64,000 nt of DNA from an uncultured Agathobacter sp. (GTDB lineage Bacteria > Bacillota > Clostridia > Lachnospirales > Lachnospiraceae). The stretch spans positions 62,001 through 126,000 of the forward strand of contig CAKRCS010000004.1 of assembly GCA_934307695.1 (NCBI GenBank), in the 5' to 3' direction. The notes below the pieces were generated by a model. The model searched no databases. It was not told the DNA's origin and saw only the letters and a list, made by a program, of their open reading frames with translations. Within the stretch, counting starts at the first letter, position 1. Each line of letters begins with the position of its first letter. Position numbers and translations under genes: made by a program. Shown piece after piece: positions 1 through 8,568 of the stretch.

Positions 1-306
1 CCCAATGCAGGCAATCGTTACCGGCTGTCCTGCCGCTGCCTTTCGCATCACCTTTGCAAGCGCGGAGTCATCACAGCTCTGCCAGCAGTCAGCAAAAGCC
101 ATCGCCTCATCACTCACATAATCCGTAAGCGGAGCAGCTGCCTCCAGACCGGCTTCCTGCTGTATCCCAGTCTCTGTCGAAGCAGTCTCCTGCTCCCCTG
201 CAGTCTGCGTATCTGATGGATCATTTTTCCCATCCGGTGCCGCCTGACAAGCCGAAGCAATCAGCATACTAACCGCAAGTATGGCTGCATACCATTTTTT
301 CTTCAT
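1..306 (-). CDS. SGNH/GDSL-type esterase lipoprotein, N-terminal part
   Basis: This is the first 102 codons of a gene that runs off the left edge. The ATG at 306 is preceded by a GGAGAG ribosome site. The product opens with MKKK, a hydrophobic stretch and the lipobox IASAC, so it should be a lipoprotein anchored on the outer face of the membrane. A low-complexity Gln/Glu/Thr/Ala linker follows (about residues 20-60). The end visible here, around LAKVMRKAAAGQPVTIACIG, resembles the segment just before the catalytic block I (GGS) of SGNH/GDSL hydrolases that act on acetylated sugars. It follows the lacI gene in the glycosidase operon, which suits a carbohydrate acetyl esterase acting on mannan. 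The catalytic residues lie outside the window, so the family call is an inference. Confidence 0.6.
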   Translation of the reverse strand, partial: MKKKWYAAILAVSMLIASACQAAPDGKNDPSDTQTAGEQETASTETGIQQEAGLEAAAPLTDYVSDEAMAFADCWQSCDDSALAKVMRKAAAGQPVTIACIG

Positions 307-392
307 AATACCACTCTCCGTTTTCGTTGCTTCTGCCATGACGGTTCACTGTCCTCGGCAGCATCCGCTTCCTGCCATAATACCGGATGCGG

Positions 393-1415
393 TCAGATCC
401 TGCGTACGCTGCTTTTGAGCACGAGATGTCCTTCGATAACATGGATTCTGCTTCTGTCTGCCCCATGCGACATTTTCTTGATCAGTGCTGCAACGCTCTG
501 TGCTGCCATCTCCTCAAAATCGACTTCATAAGAGGTGATCTCCACATTGCACAGATCCGGGTGGATATAATTGTCGTATCCTGCCACAGATATATCCTCC
601 GGTACGCGGTAGCCCTGCCGCTGCAGCTTGTTGATCAGCTTGCCTGCAACAAGATCACAGTTGCAGAAGAATGCGGTCGGCATCTCATCCGGCAGAATCA
701 TCATATTCTCGTCATCAATCAGCCCGCTTGACATACTGCGGTCATTGATGTGCCAATCCCTTCGGATCTCAATGCCATGCTCCATAAGTGCCTTTACATA
801 GCCTAAGTAACGGTCTGTGATAGAGCTTGTTGCAAGAAGCGTTCCGACATACGCGATCTTCTTGTGTCCCATGGAAAGCAGATAGTTTGTCACATAGTAT
901 CCGCCGTAATAGTTATCGGACACTACGGCATCCGCGGTCTTTCCCTCATCCGCAAAGTCCATGTATACGGTAGGAATGTCCGTCTGCTCCCGGATCATCG
1001 CAAGATAGCTCCCGGAAGGCTTGCCGACAACAATAATGCCATCGACTCGCTGCTCCTCAAGAACCTTCGGCAGCTCCGGTGTCAGCTCCATCTGCTGGGT
1101 GATCACCTCAAGCATGGTAAAGCAGCCCTTTTCCATTGCGTGTGTCGCAACGCGCTGGTACATCATCCAGTAAAAGGAATCGTATTTATCCAGATAGCTC
1201 TCTTGTATAAGCACACCGATGTTGTAGCTCTTCGGTGCAGAGTGTCTTCCGCCTGCACTCTTTACCGGCACATATCCCATCTCATCTGCCAGCTTGCAGA
1301 TGCGCGCGCGCATCTCCTCGCTGACACCCTTCTGCCCGGAAAGTGCCTTTGACACAGTTACCACGCTGACATTCAATTTTTCTGCAATATCTGCTAATTT
1401 TACTGCTTTTGCCAT
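393..1415 (-). CDS. LacI-family transcriptional regulator
   Basis: The 340-residue product has the standard LacI layout. An N-terminal helix-turn-helix (about residues 5-50, with VKLADIAEKLNVSVVTVSKAL) is followed by a hinge and a periplasmic-binding-protein-like sugar domain (about 65-335). The start ATG overlaps the TGA of the alpha-galactosidase gene by one base (TGATG), so the two genes are translationally coupled. Position in an operon with GH36 and GH26 enzymes suggests a galactoside- or manno-oligosaccharide-responsive repressor of its own operon. The inducer is not known from sequence. A candidate operator is the inverted repeat at 5314-5339 upstream of the first gene. Confidence 0.93.
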   Translation of the reverse strand: MAKAVKLADIAEKLNVSVVTVSKALSGQKGVSEEMRARICKLADEMGYVPVKSAGGRHSAPKSYNIGVLIQESYLDKYDSFYWMMYQRVATHAMEKGCFTMLEVITQQMELTPELPKVLEEQRVDGIIVVGKPSGSYLAMIREQTDIPTVYMDFADEGKTADAVVSDNYYGGYYVTNYLLSMGHKKIAYVGTLLATSSITDRYLGYVKALMEHGIEIRRDWHINDRSMSSGLIDDENMMILPDEMPTAFFCNCDLVAGKLINKLQRQGYRVPEDISVAGYDNYIHPDLCNVEITSYEVDFEEMAAQSVAALIKKMSHGADRSRIHVIEGHLVLKSSVRRI

Positions 1416-3604
1416 CAGTTGCCTCCTTCAATGATATGGATCAGCTTTGACTGGAAATCTCCCCACATATTCTGCACTAAAATTCCTGCATTCATCAGGG
1501 TATCCCCATAATACAGCTTGTCTTCACCCTCAATGCGGTACTGCGTTGCCGGATCTAATCCGTACACACGGATGCGGCGGCTGTGATAATTCGGACGGTT
1601 CAATACCTGAACAAAGGTGATGAGTGCCTCTGATTTATCCTTTGCCACAACCTCGTAGCAGTCGTACATGTGGTTCTCGCGGTAGGATGCGATACGGTAG
1701 TAATCACCTCCGCGCACCAGCGCATTGTACTTGTGGTAGCGTGCGATCTGCTCCGGGATCTGCGCGCGATCCTCCTCCGGGATCTTTGTGATATCAAGCT
1801 CATATCCGAAGGTTCCCGCAAGTGCCACATCACCTCTGGTCGCAAACGGTGTCACACGTCCAACCGTATGATTCGGGCAGTCGGAAACGTGCGCTCCCAT
1901 TGTGGACAATGGGTAGATCAGTGCAGTTCCTTCCTGAATGGAAAGACGCTCGATCGCATCCGTATCATCGGAGCACCAGATCTGCGGGCTGTAATAGAGC
2001 ATTCCCGGATCAAAACGTGCTCCACCGCCGGAGCAGTTCTCCAAAAGCAGGTTCGGGAACTCTGCCAGCAGGCGCTCCTGCAGCTCATATACCGCAAGCA
2101 CATAGCGGTGGCAAAGCTCACCCTGATTCTCTTTTCCAAGATATGCGCTGCCGAGATCGGTAAGCTGGCGGTTCATATCCCATTTTACATACTCGATGTT
2201 GGCGCTGCGCAGAACGTTTGCAATGCTCTCATATACATAATCGACAACCTCCCTGCGGCTGAGATCCAGCACATACTGGTTTCTTGAACGGCACGGAACT
2301 CTGCCCTCGATCGCGATTGCCCAGTCCGGATGCTCACGGTAGAGGTTGGAATCCGGGGAGATCATCTCCGGCTCAAACCAGATACCGAACTTAAGTCCGA
2401 TCTTGTTGACTTCATCTACCAGATATTTGATGCCGCCCTGGAGCTTGTTCTCATTGACCGTCCAGTCTCCCAGACTTGTGTTGTCATCATTGCGGTATCC
2501 AAACCAGCCATCGTCCATGACAAGCATCTCAATGCCTGCCTTCTTTGCCTCCCGCGCGATGGACAAAAGCTTCTCGGTGTCAAAGTTAAAGTAGGTTGCC
2601 TCCCAGTTGTTGATGAGAACCGGGCGCTCCTTGGTGCGGTACGGACTGCGGATCAGGTGCTCTCTGTACAAATCATGCAGATTTCTGCTCATCTGTCCAA
2701 GTCCGTTTGCAGAGTAGGTCATGACAACCTCCGGCGCGACAAAACTGTCCCCCGGACATAACTGGTAGCAGAAGTTGTCCGGATGGATACCCATCTGTAC
2801 GCGCAGGCTGTCAAACTGTGACTTTTCTACCTGTGCAAGGAAATTGCCGGAATATACAAAGTGGAAGCCGTATACACAGCCGCTCTCCTGTGTCGCCTTC
2901 TCAGACACAAGTGCTACAAACGGATGTTCCTGATGGGAAGACTCGCCTCTGGTCGATCCCACATTCTGCTTTCCGTATCCGATGCTGCGGAAGTCCATCT
3001 GACGCTCTCTCGCCCATGAGCCGTGGAGTGTCAGCATCCGGTAATCCTCCTGATCCATATCCAGACTTAAGGACATGATCTTGGTCAGGTATATTGTCTC
3101 CCCGGATGAGTTCTTAACAGTAATGCTGCGCGTGATCACATCCTCCTTCTCAAATACGGAATAGAACAGCGTAGCCTCTAGTCCAAGCACCGGATCTGCC
3201 ACATCAAGTTCGAGCGTCATCACCTCTCCCTTTGGTGCAAAGGTAGCCGGAAGTCCTTTCAGTGCCGGCTTCTCATCTGTGATTCTGTGTCCGCAGTACA
3301 CGAACTGCACCGCGCTGTGATTGTTTGCGTCTCGTACCGCAATCGCGCTTTCGCGGTAATCGCCCACCTGATTGCCCGGATATTCGGTCGGGAAGGTGTC
3401 GAAGAAGGAGCCTCTGTCACGGTTGTTCTTTGACGGAACAAACGGCGCTTCCTCCGTCCGGAGCAGATACGCCGCATCATCACTGATCCTTGCGCCGTAA
3501 TATACATGGCCTAAGAACTGCTCCTCGTCACAGATTGCAATCACATAAGTTGTGTTCTTTGTGTCCAGCTTAAATGTCCTGGTCATCGCGTTAAATTGAA
3601 TCAT
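1415..3604 (-). CDS. GH36 alpha-galactosidase
   Basis: The 729-residue protein matches bacterial GH36 alpha-galactosidases in length and order: an N-terminal beta-sandwich (about 1-330), a central (beta/alpha)8 barrel and a C-terminal beta domain. The catalytic nucleophile is the Asp in YVKWDMNRQ (near residue 473) and the acid/base is the Asp in CSDDTDAIE (near 546). The glycine-rich CSGGGARFD block of the family lies between them. There is no signal peptide, so it should act in the cytoplasm, removing alpha-1,6-galactose from imported galactomanno-oligosaccharides or raffinose-type sugars. It lies 67 bases downstream of the GH26 gene and is coupled to lacI. Confidence 0.95.
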   Translation of the reverse strand: MIQFNAMTRTFKLDTKNTTYVIAICDEEQFLGHVYYGARISDDAAYLLRTEEAPFVPSKNNRDRGSFFDTFPTEYPGNQVGDYRESAIAVRDANNHSAVQFVYCGHRITDEKPALKGLPATFAPKGEVMTLELDVADPVLGLEATLFYSVFEKEDVITRSITVKNSSGETIYLTKIMSLSLDMDQEDYRMLTLHGSWARERQMDFRSIGYGKQNVGSTRGESSHQEHPFVALVSEKATQESGCVYGFHFVYSGNFLAQVEKSQFDSLRVQMGIHPDNFCYQLCPGDSFVAPEVVMTYSANGLGQMSRNLHDLYREHLIRSPYRTKERPVLINNWEATYFNFDTEKLLSIAREAKKAGIEMLVMDDGWFGYRNDDNTSLGDWTVNENKLQGGIKYLVDEVNKIGLKFGIWFEPEMISPDSNLYREHPDWAIAIEGRVPCRSRNQYVLDLSRREVVDYVYESIANVLRSANIEYVKWDMNRQLTDLGSAYLGKENQGELCHRYVLAVYELQERLLAEFPNLLLENCSGGGARFDPGMLYYSPQIWCSDDTDAIERLSIQEGTALIYPLSTMGAHVSDCPNHTVGRVTPFATRGDVALAGTFGYELDITKIPEEDRAQIPEQIARYHKYNALVRGGDYYRIASYRENHMYDCYEVVAKDKSEALITFVQVLNRPNYHSRRIRVYGLDPATQYRIEGEDKLYYGDTLMNAGILVQNMWGDFQSKLIHIIEGGN

Positions 3605-3671
3605 GCATTTTCTCCATCTCTGTATCGTTTATAGTTCATCCGCTTTTCTGCGGGTTGTTTCCTTTTTGTTT

Positions 3672-5195
3672 TTAAAAATCCGATTCCTTGCGGTATGAAA
3701 GGAAGTCTCTTACGGTCTCCTTCTGCATCTCAGAGAACACAGATCTCGGATCATTGTAGTACCGGACAAAGTCATCTATCATCTCATGTCCGTAGCGCGT
3801 GCCGTCCGCGTCAACGTGTTCCACGATCGGAGCATAAAAGGTATTGTGCTTTCCGAAGTTCGCCCACAGCAAAAAGTAAGAGCTTTTTGTCTTAGCCACA
3901 GCATCGAGCACATCCATGTACCAGCGCCGGTTGCAGTTGCCGGAACGAAACAGTGCCGTCGCGTTGTCTCCCTCGTCCGGTACATCCGTTGCAAGTCCGG
4001 TCTCCGTCACCGCCATCAGGCGGTCATGTGCCACCGCAAAATCCTGTAAAACCTTAAGCTGCTTTTCGAAATCCTTAAAGAAGATCTCGTCCAGCCCCTT
4101 CTGTGAGATACGGTCATACATATCCACGCCGACCATGTCCACATAATCGTCTCCCGGATAACGCACCGCAAATTCCTCCGGGCTTTTCGGTTCACTGCCC
4201 GGACTGTATACATAGAGGAAATTATGTACATCCTTCACGTCACGCAGGTAATCAACCGTATACCGGAAAAGAGCCTTAAACTCCTCCGGTGTGCAGTGTG
4301 CCTCGCCCCACCAGAACCAGCTTCCCGTGTTCTCATGAAACGGGCGGAACATGATCGGTCCCTCCAGCAGGTGTGCAAAATCAGCAATCATATCCAGATA
4401 TGCCAGATACACCTCATTGTACGCGCCGCCCGGCATAATGTCATTCACCACATCCCCCTCCAGCACATTCGGAGTGTATGGACTAAAATCGTACCTGGCA
4501 TAAATCACATCGGATGGATAGCGCTTCTGCGGCAGTGCAAAATCCGGATCATCCGCCTGCTGCTTCTTGGCAAGCGACTGCTCATCCTGTGGATTTTCGA
4601 TGTCTGTTTCCCCTCCTTTTCGGTATTCCGGAAAAATCTCCACCTTTGTAAAGTTTGGCATATGCGCAGACAGGCTGACCACACTGCCGCGCGCCATCGC
4701 GTAGTTTGCCAGCTTTGCTGCTGCCACAACATTCGCATATGCGGTTCCGAGAGCCTCCTCATCGATTGCTCCATCCGGGAAGCCGCCTTTGCCGGCATAT
4801 AACCGGTTGTATTTCTTCACGTTAAATTCACATCCGGTAAACGCCAGCGCGTCCATCCCGATCACACCCGGCAGTTCCCCGGTCACATCTTCTGTATCAG
4901 AAAAAGACAGGTCCTTTGCCCCTGCCTTTTTCCATATGTCGTTCTGATGTCCGTACATCACGCAGCCGGACCGGCCTACCGCCTCCATATACTGATACAG
5001 CCTGCGTGTATGCGCATCTGCGTTCTTGTCCGCAGTCACCGCATCAGTACGAAGTGCGATCCGCTCCCTCACATCATCCCCCTGCATAATCATCAGGGAA
5101 TCCGCATCTATTTTTAATCTGTTTTTATTGCACGGTTTAAGCTCCGCGCGGATAACTTCTGCTGTCAATTCCATAAATTTCTCCGTAGCATACAT
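3672..5195 (-). CDS. GH26 beta-mannanase-like glycoside hydrolase, cytoplasmic
   Basis: The 507-residue product carries the GH26 (clan A) signatures. The acid/base Glu is in FRPFHENTGSWFWWG (near residue 286) and the nucleophile Glu is in MAVTETGLA (near 397). The YGHQND and SAHMPNF segments are also family hallmarks. GH26 enzymes mostly cleave beta-1,4-mannan. No signal peptide or anchor is visible (the start is MYATEKFMELTAEV), so this copy probably processes internalised manno-oligosaccharides rather than polymer. It is the first gene of a GH26-GH36-lacI-esterase operon. Substrate preference (endo or exo, mannan or other) cannot be read from sequence alone. Confidence 0.9.
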   Translation of the reverse strand: MYATEKFMELTAEVIRAELKPCNKNRLKIDADSLMIMQGDDVRERIALRTDAVTADKNADAHTRRLYQYMEAVGRSGCVMYGHQNDIWKKAGAKDLSFSDTEDVTGELPGVIGMDALAFTGCEFNVKKYNRLYAGKGGFPDGAIDEEALGTAYANVVAAAKLANYAMARGSVVSLSAHMPNFTKVEIFPEYRKGGETDIENPQDEQSLAKKQQADDPDFALPQKRYPSDVIYARYDFSPYTPNVLEGDVVNDIMPGGAYNEVYLAYLDMIADFAHLLEGPIMFRPFHENTGSWFWWGEAHCTPEEFKALFRYTVDYLRDVKDVHNFLYVYSPGSEPKSPEEFAVRYPGDDYVDMVGVDMYDRISQKGLDEIFFKDFEKQLKVLQDFAVAHDRLMAVTETGLATDVPDEGDNATALFRSGNCNRRWYMDVLDAVAKTKSSYFLLWANFGKHNTFYAPIVEHVDADGTRYGHEMIDDFVRYYNDPRSVFSEMQKETVRDFLSYRKESDF

Positions 5196-5268
5196 TGTAC
5201 TTTTCCTATCATACTATGATATCCCGGCAAAATTTGGAATTGATAAAATCAACAAATTTAATTTATTT

Positions 5269-5339
5269 TTTTATGTATTTTAGCTAATTTTCGTCAATTT
5301 TAGCTTATCATTTACTTTGTTAAGTTACTTCAACAAAGT
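5269..5339 (-). promoter_or_regulatory. Candidate promoter and LacI-type operator before the GH26 operon
   Basis: A perfect inverted repeat, ACTTTGTT-N10-AACAAAGT, occupies 5314-5339. It lies between the end of tatD and the GH26 start. Downstream on the minus strand is a possible -35 TTGACG (5292-5297) with a weak -10 CATAAA or ATAAAA (5269-5275). The repeat could be the operator of the operon-encoded LacI protein. It could also be a weak terminator for tatD, which ends only 10 bases away, although no U-run follows. Confidence 0.35.
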
Positions 5340-5348
5340 TGCTTCTCC

Positions 5349-6134
5349 CTATTCCCGGTGCGGGCATTTTGCAAACAGACGGTACGCATTTTCCTCCGTG
5401 ATCCGCTCTACCGCCTGTGGTGTGATTCCTTTCAGCTCGGCGATCTTTGCGATGACATACGGAATGTTGCGGGAATCGTTGCGCGTGCCGCGGTGCGGCT
5501 CCGGTGCCATATATGGGCTGTCAGTTTCCAGTAAAATCCGCTCCATCGGGATCGTCTGCACCGTCTCCACCAGCTTCTTTGCATTCTTGAAGGTGACAAC
5601 GCCTCCGACTCCGATGTAGTAACCCATGCGCACAAATTCCTGCGCCAGCTCCGGCGAGTAGGAATAACAGTGGATCACGCCCGGAATCGTCTCTGCGTGA
5701 TTGTCCCTCATCACCTGGAGCGTATCGGCTGCCGCATCGCGCGAGTGGATGATCACCGGAAGATCGGCTTCCCTTGCAAGCTGAAGCTGCCTTCCAAACC
5801 AATAGCGCTGTTTTTCCTGCACATCCGCTTCCTTATCCCAATAGTAATCCAGCCCGATCTCCCCGACCGCAACTGTTTTTGCATAGGTGGTCTGCTCCTT
5901 CAGCCAGGCGAAGGTGTCCTCATTCAGATCTGCAACATCGCTCGGATGCACACCGACCGCCGCGTAGATGAACGGATAATGCTTCGCCAGCTCCAGAGTT
6001 GTCTGCGTTGAGTGGATGGATGCCCCGACGTTGATGATCGGATGCACGCCGCTCTCATGTACGGTAAGGATCAGCTCGTCCCTGTCTTCCGTGAATTTGT
6101 CGTCGTCGTAATGTGCGTGTGTCTCAAATATCAT
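5349..6134 (-). CDS. TatD-family metal-dependent deoxyribonuclease
   Basis: The 261-residue protein has the TatD/amidohydrolase layout. An HxH metal motif lies at the N terminus (MIFETHAHYDD), with VGEIGLDYYWD (about 90-105), VIHSRDA (about 125-131), GVIHCYSYS and LLETDSPYMAPEP (near 200-212) following. All expected metal ligands are present and the length is normal. TatD proteins are cytosolic 3'-5' exonucleases involved in DNA repair and turnover. In Firmicutes tatD usually sits beside metG. Here it is about 4.5 kb downstream of metG on the same strand, separated by the ABC operon. Confidence 0.95.
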   Translation of the reverse strand: MIFETHAHYDDDKFTEDRDELILTVHESGVHPIINVGASIHSTQTTLELAKHYPFIYAAVGVHPSDVADLNEDTFAWLKEQTTYAKTVAVGEIGLDYYWDKEADVQEKQRYWFGRQLQLAREADLPVIIHSRDAAADTLQVMRDNHAETIPGVIHCYSYSPELAQEFVRMGYYIGVGGVVTFKNAKKLVETVQTIPMERILLETDSPYMAPEPHRGTRNDSRNIPYVIAKIAELKGITPQAVERITEENAYRLFAKCPHRE

Positions 6135-6232
6135 TTTATTTCTCCTAATATTCCTATATTTGCATCTTCCCGATGCAATGCCTGTCTTTCTGGTGCCTTG
6201 TGCCTCATTGCTGCCTGCGTGCCATTGTCATC

Positions 6233-6757
6233 TTATCGCCTTCTGCGCTCCAGCCGCTCCTGCAGCCATTCCATATTGGTAAAAAGCGGAAGGATATAGC
6301 CCATAAAAATAGCAAATACAACCGTCTTTCCCGTCAGGCGGTGGCAGATTGCCAGCGATAGCAGAAGCTGCCCTGCAATATACACAATTCCGGTATAGCT
6401 GCAGAAGCGAAGCAGCTTTCTTCTACGATATAGCCGCAGGTCTGCACGGTCAATGGGAACATAGCGAAGAATCTCGGCTATGTTCTTCCCCTCCGGCATC
6501 GTGTTTCCCATCGTCACCTCGCGGTATACGCGGTAGGGCTGCAAGTACAGATATGGTCCCAGAAAGCCAAAAAACAGCATGACCGCTGAAATGGCCGGTG
6601 TCGTATGAAACTCATGCGGAACCCACATATAGATGCCATATATGACTGCCATAAGTCCCGCTCCAAACCACACGCCAATACTCTCCGGGCGGTAAGATAA
6701 GAACTCCCTGTAAAATTCGTCGATAATCTGTTGTTTGTCTTTTGCATTTGTTTTCAT
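6233..6757 (-). CDS. Small integral membrane protein of the GntR/ABC operon
   Basis: The 174-residue protein has about four hydrophobic segments (near residues 27-46, 53-72, 118-138 and 144-162) and a basic, Arg-rich C terminus. The start ATG overlaps the stop of the preceding ABC ATPase gene (ATGA), so the two are translationally coupled. It may therefore be the membrane partner of that ATPase, though it is short for a permease. No conserved family was recognised. It is the last gene of a five-gene operon. Confidence 0.7.
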   Translation of the reverse strand: MKTNAKDKQQIIDEFYREFLSYRPESIGVWFGAGLMAVIYGIYMWVPHEFHTTPAISAVMLFFGFLGPYLYLQPYRVYREVTMGNTMPEGKNIAEILRYVPIDRADLRLYRRRKLLRFCSYTGIVYIAGQLLLSLAICHRLTGKTVVFAIFMGYILPLFTNMEWLQERLERRRR

Positions 6758-7398
6758 TGCGCACTCTCCCCAAATGAGATCAGCCTTCCCTGCTCTAAGA
6801 TCCCAATGTAATCCATTTTTCGGTGCATCTCTTCCTCGATATGGCTGGTCATAAGTATTGAAGCCTTTTCCTCTGCGATCACTTCCTGTAAAAGCCGGAA
6901 GAACTCGATCCGGAATACCGGATCCATGCCCGCCGTCACCTCGTCCAGAAGATACAGGGACGGGTGGTGTGCCATCGCGAATGCCATCTGGAAGCGGAAG
7001 AACTCGCCGCGCGAGAGCTTGCCGACCGTCCGGTAGCCCGGAAGCTCCATCCGCTTTATCTGTTCCTTAAAAAGTGCCATATCCCACTCCTCATAAAAAC
7101 GTCCCATCAGCTCTGCATTCTGGAGGACGGAGCGCTCCGTGAAAAACGGGTTCTGCTCGGTCACAAGCCCGATCTTGTTTTTCATCCGGCAAAAATTCTC
7201 CCGGATGTCCACTCCGCCGATCCGTATCGTCCCGGTATACTGCTGCACCGGATTTACGATGTAGTCAATAAGTGTGCTCTTTCCGGCTCCATTCTTTCCT
7301 GCAAGTCCCATGATATATCCTTCCGGAAGTGCGAAGGACACATCCTGCAATGCAAATTTTTTATTTGTTCCTGTCACATGTTCAAATTCGAGTAACAT
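6754..7398 (-). CDS. ABC transporter ATP-binding protein (second of operon)
   Basis: The 214-residue ATPase has Walker A GKNGAGKST, a Q-loop region (VTEQNPFF), a signature-like KLSRGEFFRF in place of LSGGQ, Walker B LYLLDEVTAGMD and an H-loop (MTSHIEEE). The start at 7398 is chosen because GGAGG lies nine bases upstream and the product then begins MLLEFEHVTG. Longer upstream codons overlap gntR and lack a ribosome site. The degenerate signature LSRGE is shared in kind with the first ATPase of this operon (LSKGEELKF) and is typical of YtrB/BcrA-like exporters associated with GntR regulators. Confidence 0.9.
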   Translation of the reverse strand: MLLEFEHVTGTNKKFALQDVSFALPEGYIMGLAGKNGAGKSTLIDYIVNPVQQYTGTIRIGGVDIRENFCRMKNKIGLVTEQNPFFTERSVLQNAELMGRFYEEWDMALFKEQIKRMELPGYRTVGKLSRGEFFRFQMAFAMAHHPSLYLLDEVTAGMDPVFRIEFFRLLQEVIAEEKASILMTSHIEEEMHRKMDYIGILEQGRLISFGESAQ

Positions 7399-7423
7399 TC
7401 TGCCTCCTACTCTGTACCACACG

Positions 7424-7795
7424 CTACGCCCGGTATAAGGCCTCCACCATCTCCACAAATTCCTCGCAGCTAAGCCCCGCGCCCTTTGCCGTCTCTATCA
7501 GCTCACCAAGCCGTTCCTCCAGCATCATGAGCTGTTTTTCCTTCAGGTAATCCGTGTTGTATTCGCATACATAGAAGCCCTTTCCTGCCACCGAGCGGAT
7601 CAGTCCTTCTTTCTCCAGCTCCTCGTATGCACGCTTGGTCGTAATGACACTCACCTGCAGTTCCATCGCAAGCGCACGGATAGACGGAAGTGCTTCGCCT
7701 GCAACCAGCGAGCCGGTCACAATCTCATTTTTTAGTTGGTTGACAATCTGCTCATAGATTGCCATTGTCCCCTGCGGTTGAATGATGATCTTCAT
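7424..7795 (-). CDS. YtrA-type GntR-family regulator
   Basis: This short (123-residue) GntR protein has an N-terminal winged helix-turn-helix (IYEQIVNQLKNEIVTGSL, then ALPSIRALAMELQVS and TTKRAYEELEKEGLI). The effector part is only about 50 residues, which is the YtrA subfamily layout. Such proteins repress the ABC exporter operons that contain them, often in response to cell-envelope stress or antibiotics. It lies in the middle of the operon, between the permease-like gene and the second ATPase. The long AT-rich palindrome over the operon promoter at 9447-9468 is its likely site. Confidence 0.92.
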   Translation of the reverse strand: MKIIIQPQGTMAIYEQIVNQLKNEIVTGSLVAGEALPSIRALAMELQVSVITTKRAYEELEKEGLIRSVAGKGFYVCEYNTDYLKEKQLMMLEERLGELIETAKGAGLSCEEFVEMVEALYRA

Positions 7796-7809
7796 TCGCT
7801 CCCTCCGTT

Positions 7810-8568
7810 TTATCTGCTATTTGCCTTTGCTTTTCCGGTGTCGCTGTTGAGCAGTGCCACTTTTTCATAGTCGCAGCCCAATTCGACCACCGCATCCCTG
7901 TGCCGCAGGATCAGCGCTGCAAGGATGATCTCTATGCCGGCGACAATGCCGGTTACAATTTTTATCCAAAGCTTCTCATAGTCACCCGGCTCCAATGCGA
8001 TCACTCCGACCATATACGCACTGACTCCGATGACCATTTCCAATATGCACTGTGTCAGCAGGGTTCTTTGTGCCTTGTCGTAGACGCGCTCATACAGCTT
8101 CTCATTTTCTCTACGCCAAGAATTTCCTCTCCATGAAGCAAATGCATCCCCGATCACAAAAGCGCATCCTGCAATAAAGAACGCAATACCCGCCCATGCC
8201 GGCGCATGCTGGAGCTTCGTCCAGATCACTATGGCAACCGCATTGAAGAGATTCGGGACAAGCAGCTTCAATCGAAGCATTCCCTTTAGGTAGCTGTACC
8301 GTTCCTGCATGGTCATCGGCACCAGAAACATCTGCTTTGGCAATCCGATTGCGGCAGCAGCGCCGCTTACGATGGCAAACATGAGAAAAAGGACTGCCAT
8401 CAGATATCCTCCTAAGCTGGTTTCTTCGTTCGACATCGTGACAAACGGAACCGTCACCATATAGATAAACCATACAAGTGCGCCCGTCTGACCGTTTTTT
8501 CCGAGCATTTTCCTTATATTACTTATGCGTAACGCATTTATATAATCGCGCAATACCTTTTTATCCAT
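7810..8568 (-). CDS. Membrane protein of the GntR/ABC operon, putative permease
   Basis: The 252-residue protein has roughly six hydrophobic segments: about residues 27-45, 52-74, 95-115, 118-138, 170-190 and 195-217. It begins directly after the stop of the first ABC ATPase gene (TAGATG), so it is probably the transmembrane half of that transporter. No known permease signature was recognised. The charged N terminus and the AAIGLPKQMFLVPMT loop are reminiscent of ABC-2-like exporters. The substrate is unknown. Confidence 0.75.
   Translation of the reverse strand: MDKKVLRDYINALRISNIRKMLGKNGQTGALVWFIYMVTVPFVTMSNEETSLGGYLMAVLFLMFAIVSGAAAAIGLPKQMFLVPMTMQERYSYLKGMLRLKLLVPNLFNAVAIVIWTKLQHAPAWAGIAFFIAGCAFVIGDAFASWRGNSWRRENEKLYERVYDKAQRTLLTQCILEMVIGVSAYMVGVIALEPGDYEKLWIKIVTGIVAGIEIILAALILRHRDAVVELGCDYEKVALLNSDTGKAKANSR

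Noticed and set aside
269..466. A 65-codon minus-strand frame spanning the gap between lacI and the lipoprotein gene
   Set aside because: It overlaps the 3' end of lacI and the 5' end of the lipoprotein gene in another frame, has no ribosome site and encodes no recognisable protein.
1670..2287. Long plus-strand frame (205 codons) opposite the alpha-galactosidase gene
   Set aside because: It is the antisense shadow of conserved GH36 sequence in a GC-balanced gene. No ribosome site and no family resemblance.
6160..6178. TTGCATC/GATGCAA hairpin between the membrane protein gene and tatD
   Set aside because: Only seven base pairs and no U-run. Too weak to call a terminator.
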